In this document: one piece after another, positions 1 through 10,716 of the stretch | How positions within the stretch are numbered: position 1 is the stretch's first letter | How the letters are laid out: the number at the start of each line of letters is the position of its first letter | Assembly: GCA_013350335.1 (NCBI GenBank) | Contig: CM023538.1 | Span: 60,315,080 to 60,379,079, forward strand | DNA from: Chimonanthus salicifolius | Lineage: Eukaryota; Streptophyta; Magnoliopsida; Laurales; Calycanthaceae | Length of the DNA stretch: 64,000 nt | Direction: 5' to 3' | Notes under the pieces: generated by a model | Databases searched by the model: none | The model's input: only the letters and a program-made list of their open reading frames with translations | What the model was told of the DNA's origin: nothing | Translations under genes and position numbers: made by a program

Positions 1-138
1 TTATCACTCAATTTTAGCCATTGGTTGTCAATTTGTGACTCATTTTGGACTATCCATTTTCTGAATTTAATCATTGTAGTTCCATCTATATATACTTCAA
101 TTGTGGTTATAATTATACTTAAATGTCGCCCTTTGTCT

Positions 139-298
139 TTTTTTTTTTTTATGTGTAGGAAACCACGGGATACCCAGTGTAGAATCCCCACAGGTAAGTC
201 CACTACCCCTAGAACACACACCAAGGTTAGGTTATGAAAGCTTGAACCCACAACCTCCTACTTCCTGAGACAGGAGACAACGAGTTGCCCTTTGTCTT
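139..298 (-). repeat. tRNA-derived SINE, minus strand
   Basis: Read on the minus strand, a leader like a pol III box B (GTGGGTTCAAGC) is followed by about 130 bases and a terminal A run, seen as the T run at 139-150 on the plus strand. The 3' part (GGGTATCCCGTGGTTTCC) recurs near 4085-4110. No target duplication was identified. Confidence 0.5.
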
Positions 299-1439
299 CT
301 TTTACTTCTCACAATTTTTGACAACTTTTGTATCTATCTATTTTTGTTTTTGATCGTAGTTCTGATCGATTCAATCTTACAGATTTGACAATTTCATATG
401 GTGATCTTTGTCTATGATAAGTTATGATGCTTTAAGCTAATAAAAATGATTTGATCCTTGTCCTACCAACATAGTATTGCAGCTCCTCAAGATTTTATGC
501 TCATTCAGATTCAATGGGGTCTTTTGTACATCAGTCTGTATGTTGATATTACGGTTGTTTTCTTAGTGTTGTTCAATTTAAAATTTAATGCTAATATTGT
601 GCAAAGCATGTTATGAAAACATTTTTTGATATGTGATTGATGCATTACTTACAACTTTCACTTATAAGAAAAAACAAAACATAGACAAAACGGATAAAAC
701 TGATTCATTAGATTATAGAGTAATGGTTTATGATAAGATCAACTGGAGGAGAAGAATAATAAAATCGACTAGAGATAGATGAAATTACAGCTTATATGAT
801 GGTAGTGATGATGAATCAGCTATCTATTGATATAAAAAGAGAGTATGTAAACTCGTTGTCCTTAATAATATTAGATTGCTAGCCTACCTTATCTAGCTGA
901 TAAGGTGGGAACCTAATCAATATCTGGATGTCCCCACACTAATAATTGATGGGTAGAATCTCACTTTATAAATGAAAAGGATGATATCAAAATCTTCTTT
1001 ATCTTTCTCAATATTTTTTTCTCTATTCAACATTAAAAGTGAGACTAATCTCAAAGATATACGAAAGCACTTGCAAATCGCATGTATCAAGTAAGTCTGA
1101 GAGAAAATAGGTATGGGTTTTAGACAAATAATCAATATGTTCATAAACCTATTCAAATAATGCTTCTCAAACTCTTCGAAAAAACCTCTCATGTGTATGA
1201 GTGATACTTGGTTTATTTTGAGTATTTGAGTTGAGAAATGATTAAGTGTGGGAGATTAAAGTTAGGCCTCTTATATCTATCATCTATTTTAAGAAAAAAA
1301 TTATTTTAAAATTTAAAATTTTATTAATTGAGAATGAAGATGTGGGATTGACATTATCACAATAAATCTTCTATACTTGATAATTTTTCATTTAAATTAT
1401 AAATTTATTTTTTCAGATGAGTATTACCTTTTTTATATA
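299..1439. other. AT-rich intergenic, no gene seen
   Basis: Only short frames rich in stop codons occur on both strands. No similarity to the ankyrin/PGG family, LTR termini or tandem repeats was recognised. Confidence 0.6.
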
Positions 1440-1960
1440 AAAAATTAAATTGTATCATCATCAAATGCCAAAATTCTATCAATTTAGGAATGGATTTACC
1501 CATTCTTCTTCTCCAAATGACTCCATCATAAGTCATAACATGAATCACTCTATAATCTATTATATCTTTCTTTCTCTTCCTCAAAAAATTTCATTGATCA
1601 ACCTCTCCTCCTAGTGCTTTTGATATGTAAATGTTCAGGTCTACTAATTGATGCTGTGTTTTTTCTTCTATTAACATGACCAAACCATTTCAAATGATTT
1701 TCGTTCAATTTGTTTGAATTATTTCTAAAATATCCGTAATATATTTAGTTCTAATTCTATTCTTTAAAAGTTATATTGTTCATCCAAAATGACATACATA
1801 TTACTTCAAGTCTTCAATTTTTCTATTTATCAATTTTTCGTTTTCAACACTTTACTCTATTTAAACAAAGAAAAATTCTCGAATCTCATAAAACTCTTAC
1901 AACTCTTTAAATTTTGCCCACATTTCTTCTATCTTATTAATTATTTTTAAGTAGAAACAT
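1440..1960 (-). mobile_element. LINE remnant (3' end of reverse-transcriptase ORF)
   Basis: On the minus strand a short frame around 1600-1720 reads KWFGHVNRR, the tail motif seen near the C-terminus of many plant LINE reverse-transcriptase ORFs. The frame then stops. The same sequence, more decayed (WFGYINRR), lies at 60640-61100. The part at 1840-1960 is also related to the upstream regions of the ankyrin genes at 41641 and 52500. It is a dead fragment. Confidence 0.55.
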
Positions 1961-2923
1961 CTCCTATTAAAACTTATCTTCATTTGAAACATTTTTCAGC
2001 ATCAAGAAATTAAATCAAATATGCAATTTTTTTTTTTAAGTTTATTTTTCTAGTCATCAAATGCCTAGTCAGCAAAATGTCATCAGCAAAGATGGTGTCA
2101 CGCAAGAAGCGTCAGCAAACATGCTGTCAGCATTATCCATGCTAGCTTTCTTGGATCCATTCGACCTCAATTGTTGCATGGTAATTGAATGCGTAGTGAT
2201 TTTTTATCACGACTTTTTTTACGGTGAACTATTTTTAATAAAAAATTAATTTTTATCTTTTCACTTATAACCGAAGGAACCACGGGACAAGGCTCCCTTA
2301 AAACTCCTTGTGAGAGTGCCTCCGTTTATTGAAAAAAAGTGGCAAAGTGCAAAAATCACTACTCTAATAAAATTGTTCTAAAAGCTTTTCTCCATTTTTT
2401 TTTCCCTTAATATCCTTACGTTAACCGTATTTTTTTAAAAAGGAATTGGCCAAAGTCCAATATTTTGAATTTTAAAATTTTTTACTCTACTGGAAAATGA
2501 ATATTTTAAAATATCAAATTTTATTAGATATTAGGAAGACGATAGCAAATCAATATTATTGTGAAAATATTGCCATATTTTGGTTCAAATCTTAGATTTT
2601 TTTCAAATTCCTTTAAATTATTTAAAAACTAAGAATTTAATCTATTTTATCTAATTATTAAGTCTCCCAAATGACCACTAAGTCTATATAACACGGAAAT
2701 AAAAAAATGCATACAATAATTAATCTCACCGTCTTCTAATTATTACCTCAAAATTATTTATTAAGATATATTTATGAATTTTTAAAATTTTCTTCTCCTC
2801 TTTGTGAATAGTTATAGTTTCTCAATGATTTTACGATAGTAGTGTGGAACTCTTCCTCTCTATTATTTAAAATTTCAACAACTATAAGAGCTACAATAAC
2901 ACACGTGTAAATATACTCATATG
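1961..2923. other. Intergenic, no gene seen
   Basis: AT-rich sequence with short spurious frames. No recognised gene or terminal repeat. Confidence 0.55.
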
Positions 2924-3296
2924 TAGGGGTCAAAAAAACGTCCCGACCGATATGTATATCGGCCGCAACATCGACTGATAAGTTTCTCTTTCCTCCAATT
3001 TTACATTTCTCTCTCCTCCGGTACTCAAAACAGTGAAAACCGCAAAAAACCGTCGAAAACCTTGAAAAAACCGTATCGGTTATTTTTTTTTTTTTAAAAT
3101 AAAATAAAATTTAAATACCGATATTTATGCATATCGGCCGATATGGTGACCGATATTGTGGACAAAATATCGGCCATATCAGCCGATAATCATTTTGTAC
3201 GGCTGATACATATCGTATCGGCCGATATCATTCGGTCTTAAAAAACCGATACATATTGGCAGATACGATATGTATTGGCCGATATTTCGACCCCTG
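2924..3296. mobile_element. hAT-type MITE rich in CGATAT motifs
   Basis: The element starts TAGGGGTC and ends GACCCCTG, imperfect inverted termini. It is flanked by a perfect 8-bp direct repeat CTCATATG (2916-2923 and 3297-3304). Eight-bp duplications with TA(G)GG-type ends are the hAT signature. The interior is packed with the palindrome-like motif TATCGGCCGATA and has no coding capacity. Related sequences recur near 27.0, 38.6, 39.9, 40.35, 40.65 and 44.4 kb. Confidence 0.85.
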
Positions 3297-3579
3297 CTCA
3301 TATGTGCCAAATAATACTAAATATAATCATAATCATCTAAATTATTAATCTTAGTAATATGGAGCTGGCTTCTATATTTAGATTTAGCAAATTATTTCTA
3401 TATGCAGACTGCTTACTTAGGACTCATGGGACATAAACCCATAATTTTAAAGTTTTTAAAATTTTACCATTTTAAATTTATTTTTATTTTTTATAATTTT
3501 TAAAAATATAATGTAAATCAACGAAGAAATATCATTTTAGCAGATATATGAACATAACATTTAATAAACGGCCAGCCAC

Positions 3580-3760
3580 CCTAACATGGGTAAAGTAGGT
3601 TAGGAGATATGGGAAGGAGTGAAATTTCTATTTTATCTCTATCGGTGTACCGCTTATCAAGTAACTGTCTATCGATAATACGCCGCTCTGCATGTATATG
3701 TTTTGCATATCAATACACCGGTAATAATAAAATGAGATTTCACTTAATCCCATGTCTTCT
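3580..3760. repeat. Dispersed repeat shared with 39070-39240
   Basis: The stretch with CACCCTAACATGGG, GGTGTACC and CTGCATGTATAT matches 39070-39240 in the same order and orientation with moderate divergence. The class of element is not recognised and no termini were found. Confidence 0.5.
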
Positions 3761-3929
3761 AATAAATTTTATCCGTGTTAAAATGGGCCCTTAATAAACA
3801 TTAATTTTCAAGAATTGGTTTGTCTTTGCGAAATACCTTTGCTTAATATGTATATATTAAGAGGTTTACAATTATCTAAAGATTAGTTAAGTGATCATAA
3901 AAAATACTTAAAAGACCTAAGTGTATAAC

Positions 3930-4130
3930 ATGACAGTGTGAGGTGAAATTTCATTCCAGCATGAAGTCAAGCGTGACTCAGACCTGCACAAATAATGCTT
4001 TAATGAGATGATAGAAGGATAAGGAGAATGCCTAACTTTGATGTGCTTTAGGTGTAATGGGATCATTTCTATGAGTTTTACTCTGGGTATCCTGTGGTTT
4101 CCAACATGTAAATTCAAAAAAAAAAACTTG
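3930..4130 (+). repeat. SINE-like retroposon with A tail
   Basis: The 3' half (GGGTATCCTGTGGTTTCC followed by ACATGTAAATTC and an A11 run near 4118-4128) matches the minus-strand SINE at 139-298. The 5' half is diverged and no box A/B pair is clear. Confidence 0.4.
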
Positions 4131-4569
4131 AATGTCTAATTAATAATTAATGACAAAAGATTTTAATTCATCAATTAAATATATTAAATAAAGGAGCTAG
4201 TGAACAGTGATAAAGAAATAAGGAGCTATTTATATAAGCTTATTTTAGAGAGATTTTTTAAGAGGAATGATTTTTTCACCATCATTTTCTAATTTTAACA
4301 TTGCTTTTGAAAAAGAGAAAAGAGAGGTGAGGAGAGAAATAAAATTTTACCAATTTTAAAATTAAAATTTCTCTCATTTTATCTAGCTTTTTCTATGTAT
4401 TTAATATAACCCAAATTTAATATTAAATTGTATTTCTGTAAATATCAATTGAAGGGTGGAAAAGAAAAAATAAAAAAAGAATATTAATTCGGTGCACCTA
4501 AGTAAATTTTACGGTGCACAAATCAGTTCCCATATTATAACCCGTTAACAATAATATCGAGATGATAAA

Positions 4570-4736
4570 CCCAAGAGGGGGTTGGCCGAACGGTCGAGAA
4601 GGAGGTCTTGGATTTTATTCACGCTCAACACCCCAATAAGCTATGCCCCAAGGACCGGTCAGATTAAAATATCTCCTGTCCTAATAATCCTAAACCCTAA
4701 AGCCTAGGTGAGACCCGTCCCCTTAGTCATCAAAAG
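4570..4736 (+). mobile_element. tRNA-derived SINE with 18-bp target duplication
   Basis: The head GGTTGGCCGAACGGTCGAGA resembles the box A region of a tRNA-Leu/Ser. The 167-bp body has no reading frame. It is bracketed by an 18-bp direct repeat (4552-4569 and 4737-4754, ending GAGATGATAAA) with one mismatch, the long duplication expected of LINE-mediated retroposition. It lies about 300 bp upstream of gene 1. Confidence 0.75.
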
Positions 4737-4928
4737 TAATATTGAGATGATAAAAGCTAATTTTTTTTATTAAAAGTAGATGTAATATATAAAATTAATT
4801 CAATCTTATCATAATTTTATGCAATGAACATGTCTCATCGTTTCTCCCTCACTCAATTTTCTTACACAAAAGAGCTGCCCTCATTTGCATAAAAAATGCC
4901 TTCAACCATTTGTAGAACCTGAAGAAGC

Positions 4929-4936
4929 TATTTAAG
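4929..4936 (+). promoter_or_regulatory. Candidate TATA box of gene 1
   Basis: TATTTAAG lies 93 bp upstream of the ATG at 5022, a plausible distance for a short 5' UTR. The leader ends in a GA-rich stretch just before the ATG, as in the paralogs. This rests on sequence and spacing only. Confidence 0.4.
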
Positions 4937-5021
4937 ACATAATACGCCTGAACATTTCATCCGTCTCTCAGTTCACCACTTCATTTTCTACACCCGCGTG
5001 AAAGAGAGAGAGAGTGAAGAG

Positions 5022-7145
5022 ATGGTTGGGAGAGTCTACGAAGCAGCAATAAGAGGAAACGTGAGTTCCTTGAATACACTGCTTGAAGAAGATGCCCACA
5101 TTCTTGATAAAGTTTTAGCAGATGATGCTCACAAGGAGACTCCTCTCCACATAGCAGCTCGATTTGGGCATGCGAACTTCGTAGAAGCAATCATAAGTCG
5201 AAAATCCGAATTCACCAGCAAATTAAACAGCCAAGAACAAATTCCTCTGCATCTGGCTTCAGCAGAGGGGCACAAAGAAGTAGCAGAAGCGCTCCTGGAA
5301 AAGGATGCACACGCTTGCTTCATTCCTGACCGAGAAGGACGGACTCCTCTCCATATTGCTGCAATCAAAGGCCATGTCCAAGTCTTGAGGGCACTGGTGG
5401 ATGCGAAGAAACTCGCGAAACTGATAAAGACCCACAGAGGCGAACCGCTCTTACACTTGTGCTTGAACCAGGACCAATTTGAGGCTGCTGAGATGTTAAT
5501 AAATATGACAATTGGTGAAAAAGATTCTGTGAACAAGAAGGGCGATAAAGAAAAGACAGTGGATCCTGATGATAAAGTGTTCATCTGCGAGAAAGACGAT
5601 GAAGAGAACACCATACTCCACCTCCTTGCAGCCAAGAGACAGTATAAGGTATGTGAATAAAATTTCTGATTCCTTCCAATTTGTTAGGAACCGGATATTC
5701 ATCCGAAAATACTAGTCGATTAGGTAGAGTGATTAAAGTCCTTTGTAAATTCTCAGATCTTCCTCTACACTTTCGATATAAGACTCATTCGCAGCTAGCT
5801 CCAATAATCCCTCCCTCAACGAGATCAACCATCCTAGGGATTTCCCGAGTCCACGTAAGGGAGTTTGAGACCCGATTCCGTTGTTAAGACCTGGGTATTC
5901 AGTCTAAAATTCTAACCTATTAGGTGGAGTGACCCAAGTCTTTTAAACGGGCCACCTTATCATCGTCGTATCTCCTACACCTGATTGTTTCTCTTTTCTT
6001 ATTATCGGGTGAAATAATTAAATAAATAACTTCACTACCAAATAAAATTATTGAAGGACATGATTGCTCTGTTTTTAGTTACAAGGTAAATATACTCAAC
6101 ATCCACCAAAACCCAACTCGAGCATTGCCAAGTCTAATGGAAGGTCCCAAGTGCTCTTCTATTAAGTTGCTAGTTGGGTTAGGAGAGTTGGGAGTTTCAA
6201 TTTGCGCAGAAGGAATGAATAGAGCTGGCTGTGTTTTTTTTTTTTTTTTTATTTCAAGGCATCTGAACAGAGAGTTGTTTTGCAGATTATTAAGCTCTTG
6301 TTCCCCGGCGGCAAAAATATTTTTGAGTTGGATGTAAATGCCATCAATGCAAATGGTTTTACAGCCTTGGATCTATTGAGAGAGGCACCGCGGGATTGCA
6401 ATCGTTTGAAAATTACAATGATCCTTAGAGGTGTTAAAGCCAAGAGAGCAAGGGAATTGCCTAAAACAACTCGCAATCGACTGCGGAAGAGTAGTTCAAA
6501 GCCTTCTGTTGAAAGATCAAGAGAATGGACAAACAAGACTCGAGATGCACTAATGGTGGTCGCCATACTGATTGCCACAATTACCTACCAAGCTGCCTTG
6601 AACCCTCCTGGAGGTGTTCTAAGCGAGGATAAGAACATCACTATTACTATACTGTCTCGGAACATTACTTACAAACAAGGGCAATCAATTATGTCGAAAA
6701 ATTTTCCTACAAGATACACTATTTTCATGATATCCAACACCATAGGCTTTGTTCACTCCATTCTGCTCATCCTCCTACTGCTGAGTGAATTTTGTTTCAA
6801 AAGAAGGCTCTTGATGCGGACTATGATTGCCTTCACTTGGATTTGTGCAATTTCAATGTTGGTGAGTTATGGGTGTTCCTTCTTTGAACTAGCCACAGAT
6901 AATACTCGATCTACAGTATTCTATGCTGGAGTAGTTATCTTAGGCGTCGGATGGATGCGACCATTACACTACTGTTCACTGCGTTACTGTTTCGGGTTGT
7001 CAAGAAGCTTCTCTACAAGTTTCACATCATTTATTACTTTTCCTCAGCCATTTTCAAAATCAAGGATGGATTCAATTGGATTCTGAAGTTTCTGTCAAGT
7101 AAGTGCAGTTCAAAAGGTAAGAACGAAAATGATTCAGCTTGTTGA
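5022..7145 (+). pseudogene. Gene 1: ankyrin-repeat/PGG membrane protein (BDA1-like), frameshifted
   Basis: Exon 1 (5022-5648, 209 codons) starts MVGRVYEAAIRGN and carries about four to five ankyrin repeats (TPLHIAARFGH, IPLHLASAEGH, TPLHIAAIKGH, then LLHLCLNQDQFEAAE). It ends phase 0 at AAG|GTATGT. The intron (5649-6285) ends TTGCAG. Exon 2 opens with IIKLLFPGG and contains a basic linker, the PGG signature NPPGGV and hydrophobic helices. At about 6955 one base is missing relative to gene 2: the observed frame leaves the family and stops at 7086, while the family frame continues to 7145 with helix 4 and the tail. BDA1/ACD6-type proteins are membrane ankyrin proteins linked to plant immunity; that role here is inferred. 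The indel may be real or an assembly error. An earlier in-frame GTG (4998) lies in the leader and was not chosen. Confidence 0.85.
5682..5960 (-). mobile_element. Degenerate TRIM in the intron of gene 1
   Basis: Two related segments begin TGTTAGGAACC (5682) and TGTTAAGACCTGG (5882). Each contains the ATTAGGTRGAGTGA block that typifies the LTRs of the TRIMs at 7712, 18003 and 20433. Termini and target duplication have decayed. It makes up much of the 637-bp intron. Confidence 0.5.
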
Positions 7146-7711
7146 CAAGATCCGGTTTGAGTCGTCGGTTCCTTGATTTTAACCGGCTTGCTACTGCTAT
7201 GGATGGATCCTATCTATCTAGTATTATTGATATAGCTTGTGTGCTTTTGTTTCAAGAATAAGAGAGAATGGAATAGATTAGATGTATTTAAATGTTAAAA
7301 CCTATAGTTTTAATGTACAAGTGTGTGGTGTAATTAGTTGGGCATGTATTTTTCACATGTATATCCTTCTCTGTTTCTTTTTTACATTGCTAAGGTGATT
7401 TTATTGTCTCTCCCATTTTCCTTACAACTTTAATTGGACCCAAGAATAGAACTAATGTGCCATGGATGTAGAGCAAACTGCGGATGTGAAAGCATATAAA
7501 GATTGACAAATTCGAATGATCTATACAACTCAAATCATGATCATGAATAGATGTAGTTAGATCTAGAACACAAATAATCTAAATAATAGAATTTGACAAA
7601 TCTACAACAGGACGGAACTAAATTGTTACTATTATTATCAGATCTAAAAGATAAACGGCTTAAATTGAGCAGCAAATAGATGCATAGTAGTACCGACAAA
7701 GTGGTAAGATG
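7146..7711. other. 3' flank of gene 1, duplicated downstream of gene 2
   Basis: The sequence after the stop (AAGATCCGGTTTGAG, GGTTCCTTGATTTTAACCGG, GCTATGGATGGATCC) is repeated in inverse orientation at 19400-19530 behind gene 2, so it was part of the duplicated unit. The block at 7394-7445 (GATTTTATTGTCTCTCCC) also recurs at 18581-18630. No gene seen. Confidence 0.65.
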
Positions 7712-8057
7712 TGTTAAGACTGGGCTTCCAGCCCAAAACACTAGTTGGATAGGTCGAGTGGCCTAGTCCCCCCCCCCCCCTCACAACCAACATGGGGACT
7801 TTCTCGTTCGCACCCCAATAATCCTCCCCCTCTCGAACGAGGCTTTCTGGCAAATAAAAAGTCGCCAACCATCCTGTTCGGCTAGGGGATCCATGAGCTC
7901 AAATGTTGTGGCTTTGGGACCTAGCTCTGATACTACTCTTGGGGTTGGACTTTCAGTTCAAAAGACTAGCCTAATAGGTGAAGCGACCCAATCCCTTATA
8001 AATTTTTAGATTTCCCCCAATCAACTGATGTGGGACTCTCTCATCCATACCCCAACA
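7712..8057 (-). mobile_element. TRIM retroelement with perfect 5-bp duplication
   Basis: Two LTRs of about 110-120 bp flank a core of about 120 bp. The left copy begins TGTTAAGACTGGG; the right copy ends CATACCCCAACA. A degenerate primer-binding site (minus-strand GTAGTATCAGAGC, near 7925-7940) adjoins the right LTR, and a purine tract (GAGAGGGGGAGG on the minus strand) adjoins the left LTR. A perfect AGATG repeat flanks the element (7707-7711 and 8058-8062). No coding capacity. Confidence 0.8.
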
Positions 8058-8454
8058 AGATGATGGTGGCAATGACTTAGGGTGGCATCAAATAATGAAA
8101 ATGATAAAGATGATGGCATGACAAATATCCAAACTGTAGAGACAACGCTGATAATAAAATTTTACTCTAGATTTCAATTAAATTAAACACAAAAATGAGC
8201 AAATGATATATGGTTCTGTAGGTTCTGAGAAGAATGATATAGAACAAGTGATCAATTCCCTAGATGGTGCTGACTGGGTGACTGGGTCGACGGCAACGAG
8301 ACTGATAGCATTCTTAACCTCGTGACATTTTTTAGACTAGAGTTTTCCAATTAAGAATATCAAATGTCATGGTTTAGCGAATCCTTCGTCGCTTCAGTAT
8401 GTGCGTCACTCATTCAAATAGGATACGAGAGAGATGAAAATGCCAAGCATGCAC
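8058..8454. other. Intergenic, no gene seen
   Basis: No recognised coding or repeat signal apart from the adjoining TRIM duplication. Confidence 0.5.
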
Positions 8455-8580
8455 TTACTAATGGGCTTTGATAGTCATCACTTGAATTTGTGTAATATCA
8501 ATCATGATGACATTTTTTTTTTAATTGGAAATCATGGTGAGTTATGGGTCTTCTCTACACTAGCCACAGATTATAGACAG
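8455..8580 (+). pseudogene. Relic of PGG exon 2 (helix 3 region)
   Basis: The blocks TTTGATAGTCATCACTTG, TTTGTGTAATATCAAT and GTGAGTTATGGGT match, in order, the exon-2 segment coding TWICAISMLVSYGCSFF in gene 1. About 30 extra bases including a T run interrupt it, and nothing of the rest of the exon remains nearby. Confidence 0.65.
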
Positions 8581-8639
8581 GTTATTAAAAAAATATTTAT
8601 AATAACTAATTTATGTACAAGGTTATCTGAAAAATTATT

Positions 8640-9195
8640 TTAGGAGTTATAAGGTTTTTCTTTGCTAAACATTTTTTCATATTTACTTTTCTATAAAAGT
8701 GGAAAAATATTTTTGCAAATTTTTTTTTAAATACCCAATAACACTTTAAAAATGGTGACTTTAATAATGCTGGGAATCATGAATACATGTATATGAATTT
8801 CTCTGAATCCAATGATATAAATGTTAGGCTCAATTAATTTAAAATGGATTTAGAATCAACACCCAAAAGTAAAGAAAAATTGGAAATCTTCAACAAGATG
8901 TCACTTAAAAATCATATATAAAATTTAGACTCAATAAATTAAGAGAATTCCAAATCCCGACAAAATGAATTTTCTCTCTCTATACTAGAACTCCAGCCAA
9001 ACACACTTCGACTAATTGTTTAAAAACTTGAAAAAACTTGGTCGAATCAAATTAAATCGACTTAACTCGACAAGACTTTGAATCAATCAAGTCCATAAGT
9101 TATCTGATTTTTTTGACATTTTCAAAAACTCAACCGAGTTTTTCAACTCTATAGAATTACAGAGTTAAGTTCAAGTTCATGAATGAATAAATTCG
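8640..9195. other. Intergenic, no gene; end overlaps a dispersed repeat
   Basis: AT-rich. From about 9130 it belongs to a repeat found again, inverted, at 62850-63020. No gene seen. Confidence 0.5.
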
Positions 9196-9290
9196 GTCTA
9201 TGTAAATTCAATATACCTCAAACGTAGAAGAAATAAGAACAAACTAGGATGTTTAGGGGTCTCCTAAGCAAAATAAAGAAATGGAAGCCC
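9130..9290. repeat. Dispersed repeat, inverse copy at 62850-63020
   Basis: TATGTAAATTCAATATACCTC and neighbouring GTCTCCTAAGCAAAATAAAG match the reverse complement of 62850-62945; TTCAAGTTCATGAATGAATAAA matches the next part. Just downstream (9275-9360) a short frame reading EARQISQFTQRLEEVLAEN looks like a coiled-coil gag scrap of a retroelement, but it is too short to assign. Confidence 0.5.
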
Positions 9291-9583
9291 GACAGATTTC
9301 ACAGTTTACTCAGAGATTAGAGGAAGTTCTTGCAGAAAATGTGAGGCTACAGAAAAGAAGTTGCATGAAGTCTCAGTAGAGATCAAAGGCTTGCTGCAAA
9401 TATTGACAGAATTTTAAATCATTCTAAATATTTTATTAAAATTATTGCAATGATTTCTTAATTGAGAATTTATCAAAATATTTTCGCGATATTACCATAT
9501 ATTGTATTTTTAATGTGATTTTATCAGAAATTTACTGTTAATACCGACAGTGCCAATAAATACACTCTTAGATGTATTTCATA

Positions 9584-10170
9584 AGCAAGAGAATTGTATA
9601 GAGAGACACGCAATCAAGTCCAAAATCGGAGCTTGAAGCCATCAGTCGATAAATCAGCCGAATGGACGAACAGAACTCGAGATGCGGTAATGGTGATCGT
9701 CATACTTATTGTGTTTATGGCTCAAAGTTCTTTTGGGCTTGGACTGTCTGTTGGGCCCAGGCCCACTAGGCACAGTCTGTGTTAAGGCACAAGTATATAA
9801 GGTTCTTTTCTCCTAGGGTTTTCTTTTAGCTGTGAATGGAGGGAAAGAGAGACTGAGAGGAAAGGATGGGTAGAGTTAGTTTGTAATCCTAGTAACCTGT
9901 CCAGAAACTTTATCTTAGTAAAATCATCACACTCTGTGAATGTAGGCGATATTACCGAACTACATAACATCTTATGTTCTCATATGTGTGATTTGCATCT
10001 TTTATTCCTAACAATACTAATAGCAACGGTGACCTTCCAAGCTGCATTAAACCCTCCATGAGGTGTTTGGCAGCAAGACGAGCTGCGCATTTTCACACTA
10101 ATACAAAGTTACTATGATGATACATTCAACATAACAGTTGAATATCTGAAATGTTTCCTGCTCAATACTT
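9584..10170 (+). pseudogene. Relic of PGG exon 2 split by a solo LTR
   Basis: 9584-9706 encodes the family linker and start of helix 1 (SLKPSVDKSAEWTNRTRDAVMV), closest to genes 4 and 8. Homology resumes at 10014 with ILIATVTFQAALNPP, where the first Gly codon of PGG has become a stop (TGA in CCTCCATGAGGT), and fades near 10170. A 307-bp LTR is inserted between the halves. No ankyrin exon is adjacent. Confidence 0.8.
9707..10013 (+). mobile_element. Solo LTR inserted in a PGG relic
   Basis: The insertion starts TATTGTGTTTATGG and ends ATTCCTAACA, flanked by a perfect 5-bp duplication ATACT (9702-9706 and 10014-10018). The empty site is visible in paralogs (GTCATACT/GATAGC context). A TATATAAGG box near 9793 suggests plus orientation. 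The ends are TA...CA, or TG...TA on the minus strand, not the usual TG...CA. No internal retroelement sequence is present. Confidence 0.8.
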
Positions 10171-10711
10171 AGTTTTCTTACCTCAAAACATCTTAGAAAG
10201 TCACTATTTTGATCCATCAGATTTAATATAGATTTGTTAGATTTGTGCCACGTGTCAACTCATCATGCCTCACACTTGTATCCTTCTTCCTCTAGACCTT
10301 GTGAACGTGTGGCAAGCAACCAATTAGGATCCACAGGACATGAAGTGGGGCTTGGGCCCATATGTGGGTCCACATGCATCGCATCATCCATTCTGAGTCC
10401 CGAACTAGCGGGTTTGGCCTCGTTATTCACCGCATTAAATACTCAGCTTAATATGTGCCTATGTTAATGGGAGCATAATTGAACAATTTATGAGGAAAAC
10501 TCTAACCACTGTAGCATTTATATTGTAGAACTCACAAAAGCTTAAAGAAAAAAAAAATTTAAAAAGAAACAAGTAAAGAATCTCAAACGAAATGTTCTTA
10601 AGGATGAAAAGGAATAGTCAAATTCTTTGCTTGGAATTGACGGTAAGAATGAATAAGTCCCAACGTGTCATATTTTTGGCTATCTAATTGCATGCATTAC
10701 ATTTTAATGTC
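10171..10711. other. Intergenic, no gene seen
   Basis: A short open frame at 10234-10467 has no recognisable domain. No repeat termini noted until the Copia duplication. Confidence 0.5.
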
Positions 10712-10716
10712 AGACA

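Noticed and set aside
917..1192. A 91-codon minus-strand gene
   Set aside because: AT-rich chance frame without recognisable domain or homolog within the window.
4998..5021. Upstream GTG start for gene 1 adding eight residues
   Set aside because: All paralogs start at the ATG giving M(D/V)(E/D/G)R(V/L)YEA, and the extra codons are the GA-rich leader.
5129..5635. Long minus-strand frame opposite gene 1 exon 1 (and equivalents opposite genes 8 and 9)
   Set aside because: The antisense frames follow from codon bias of the ankyrin exon and have no domain of their own.
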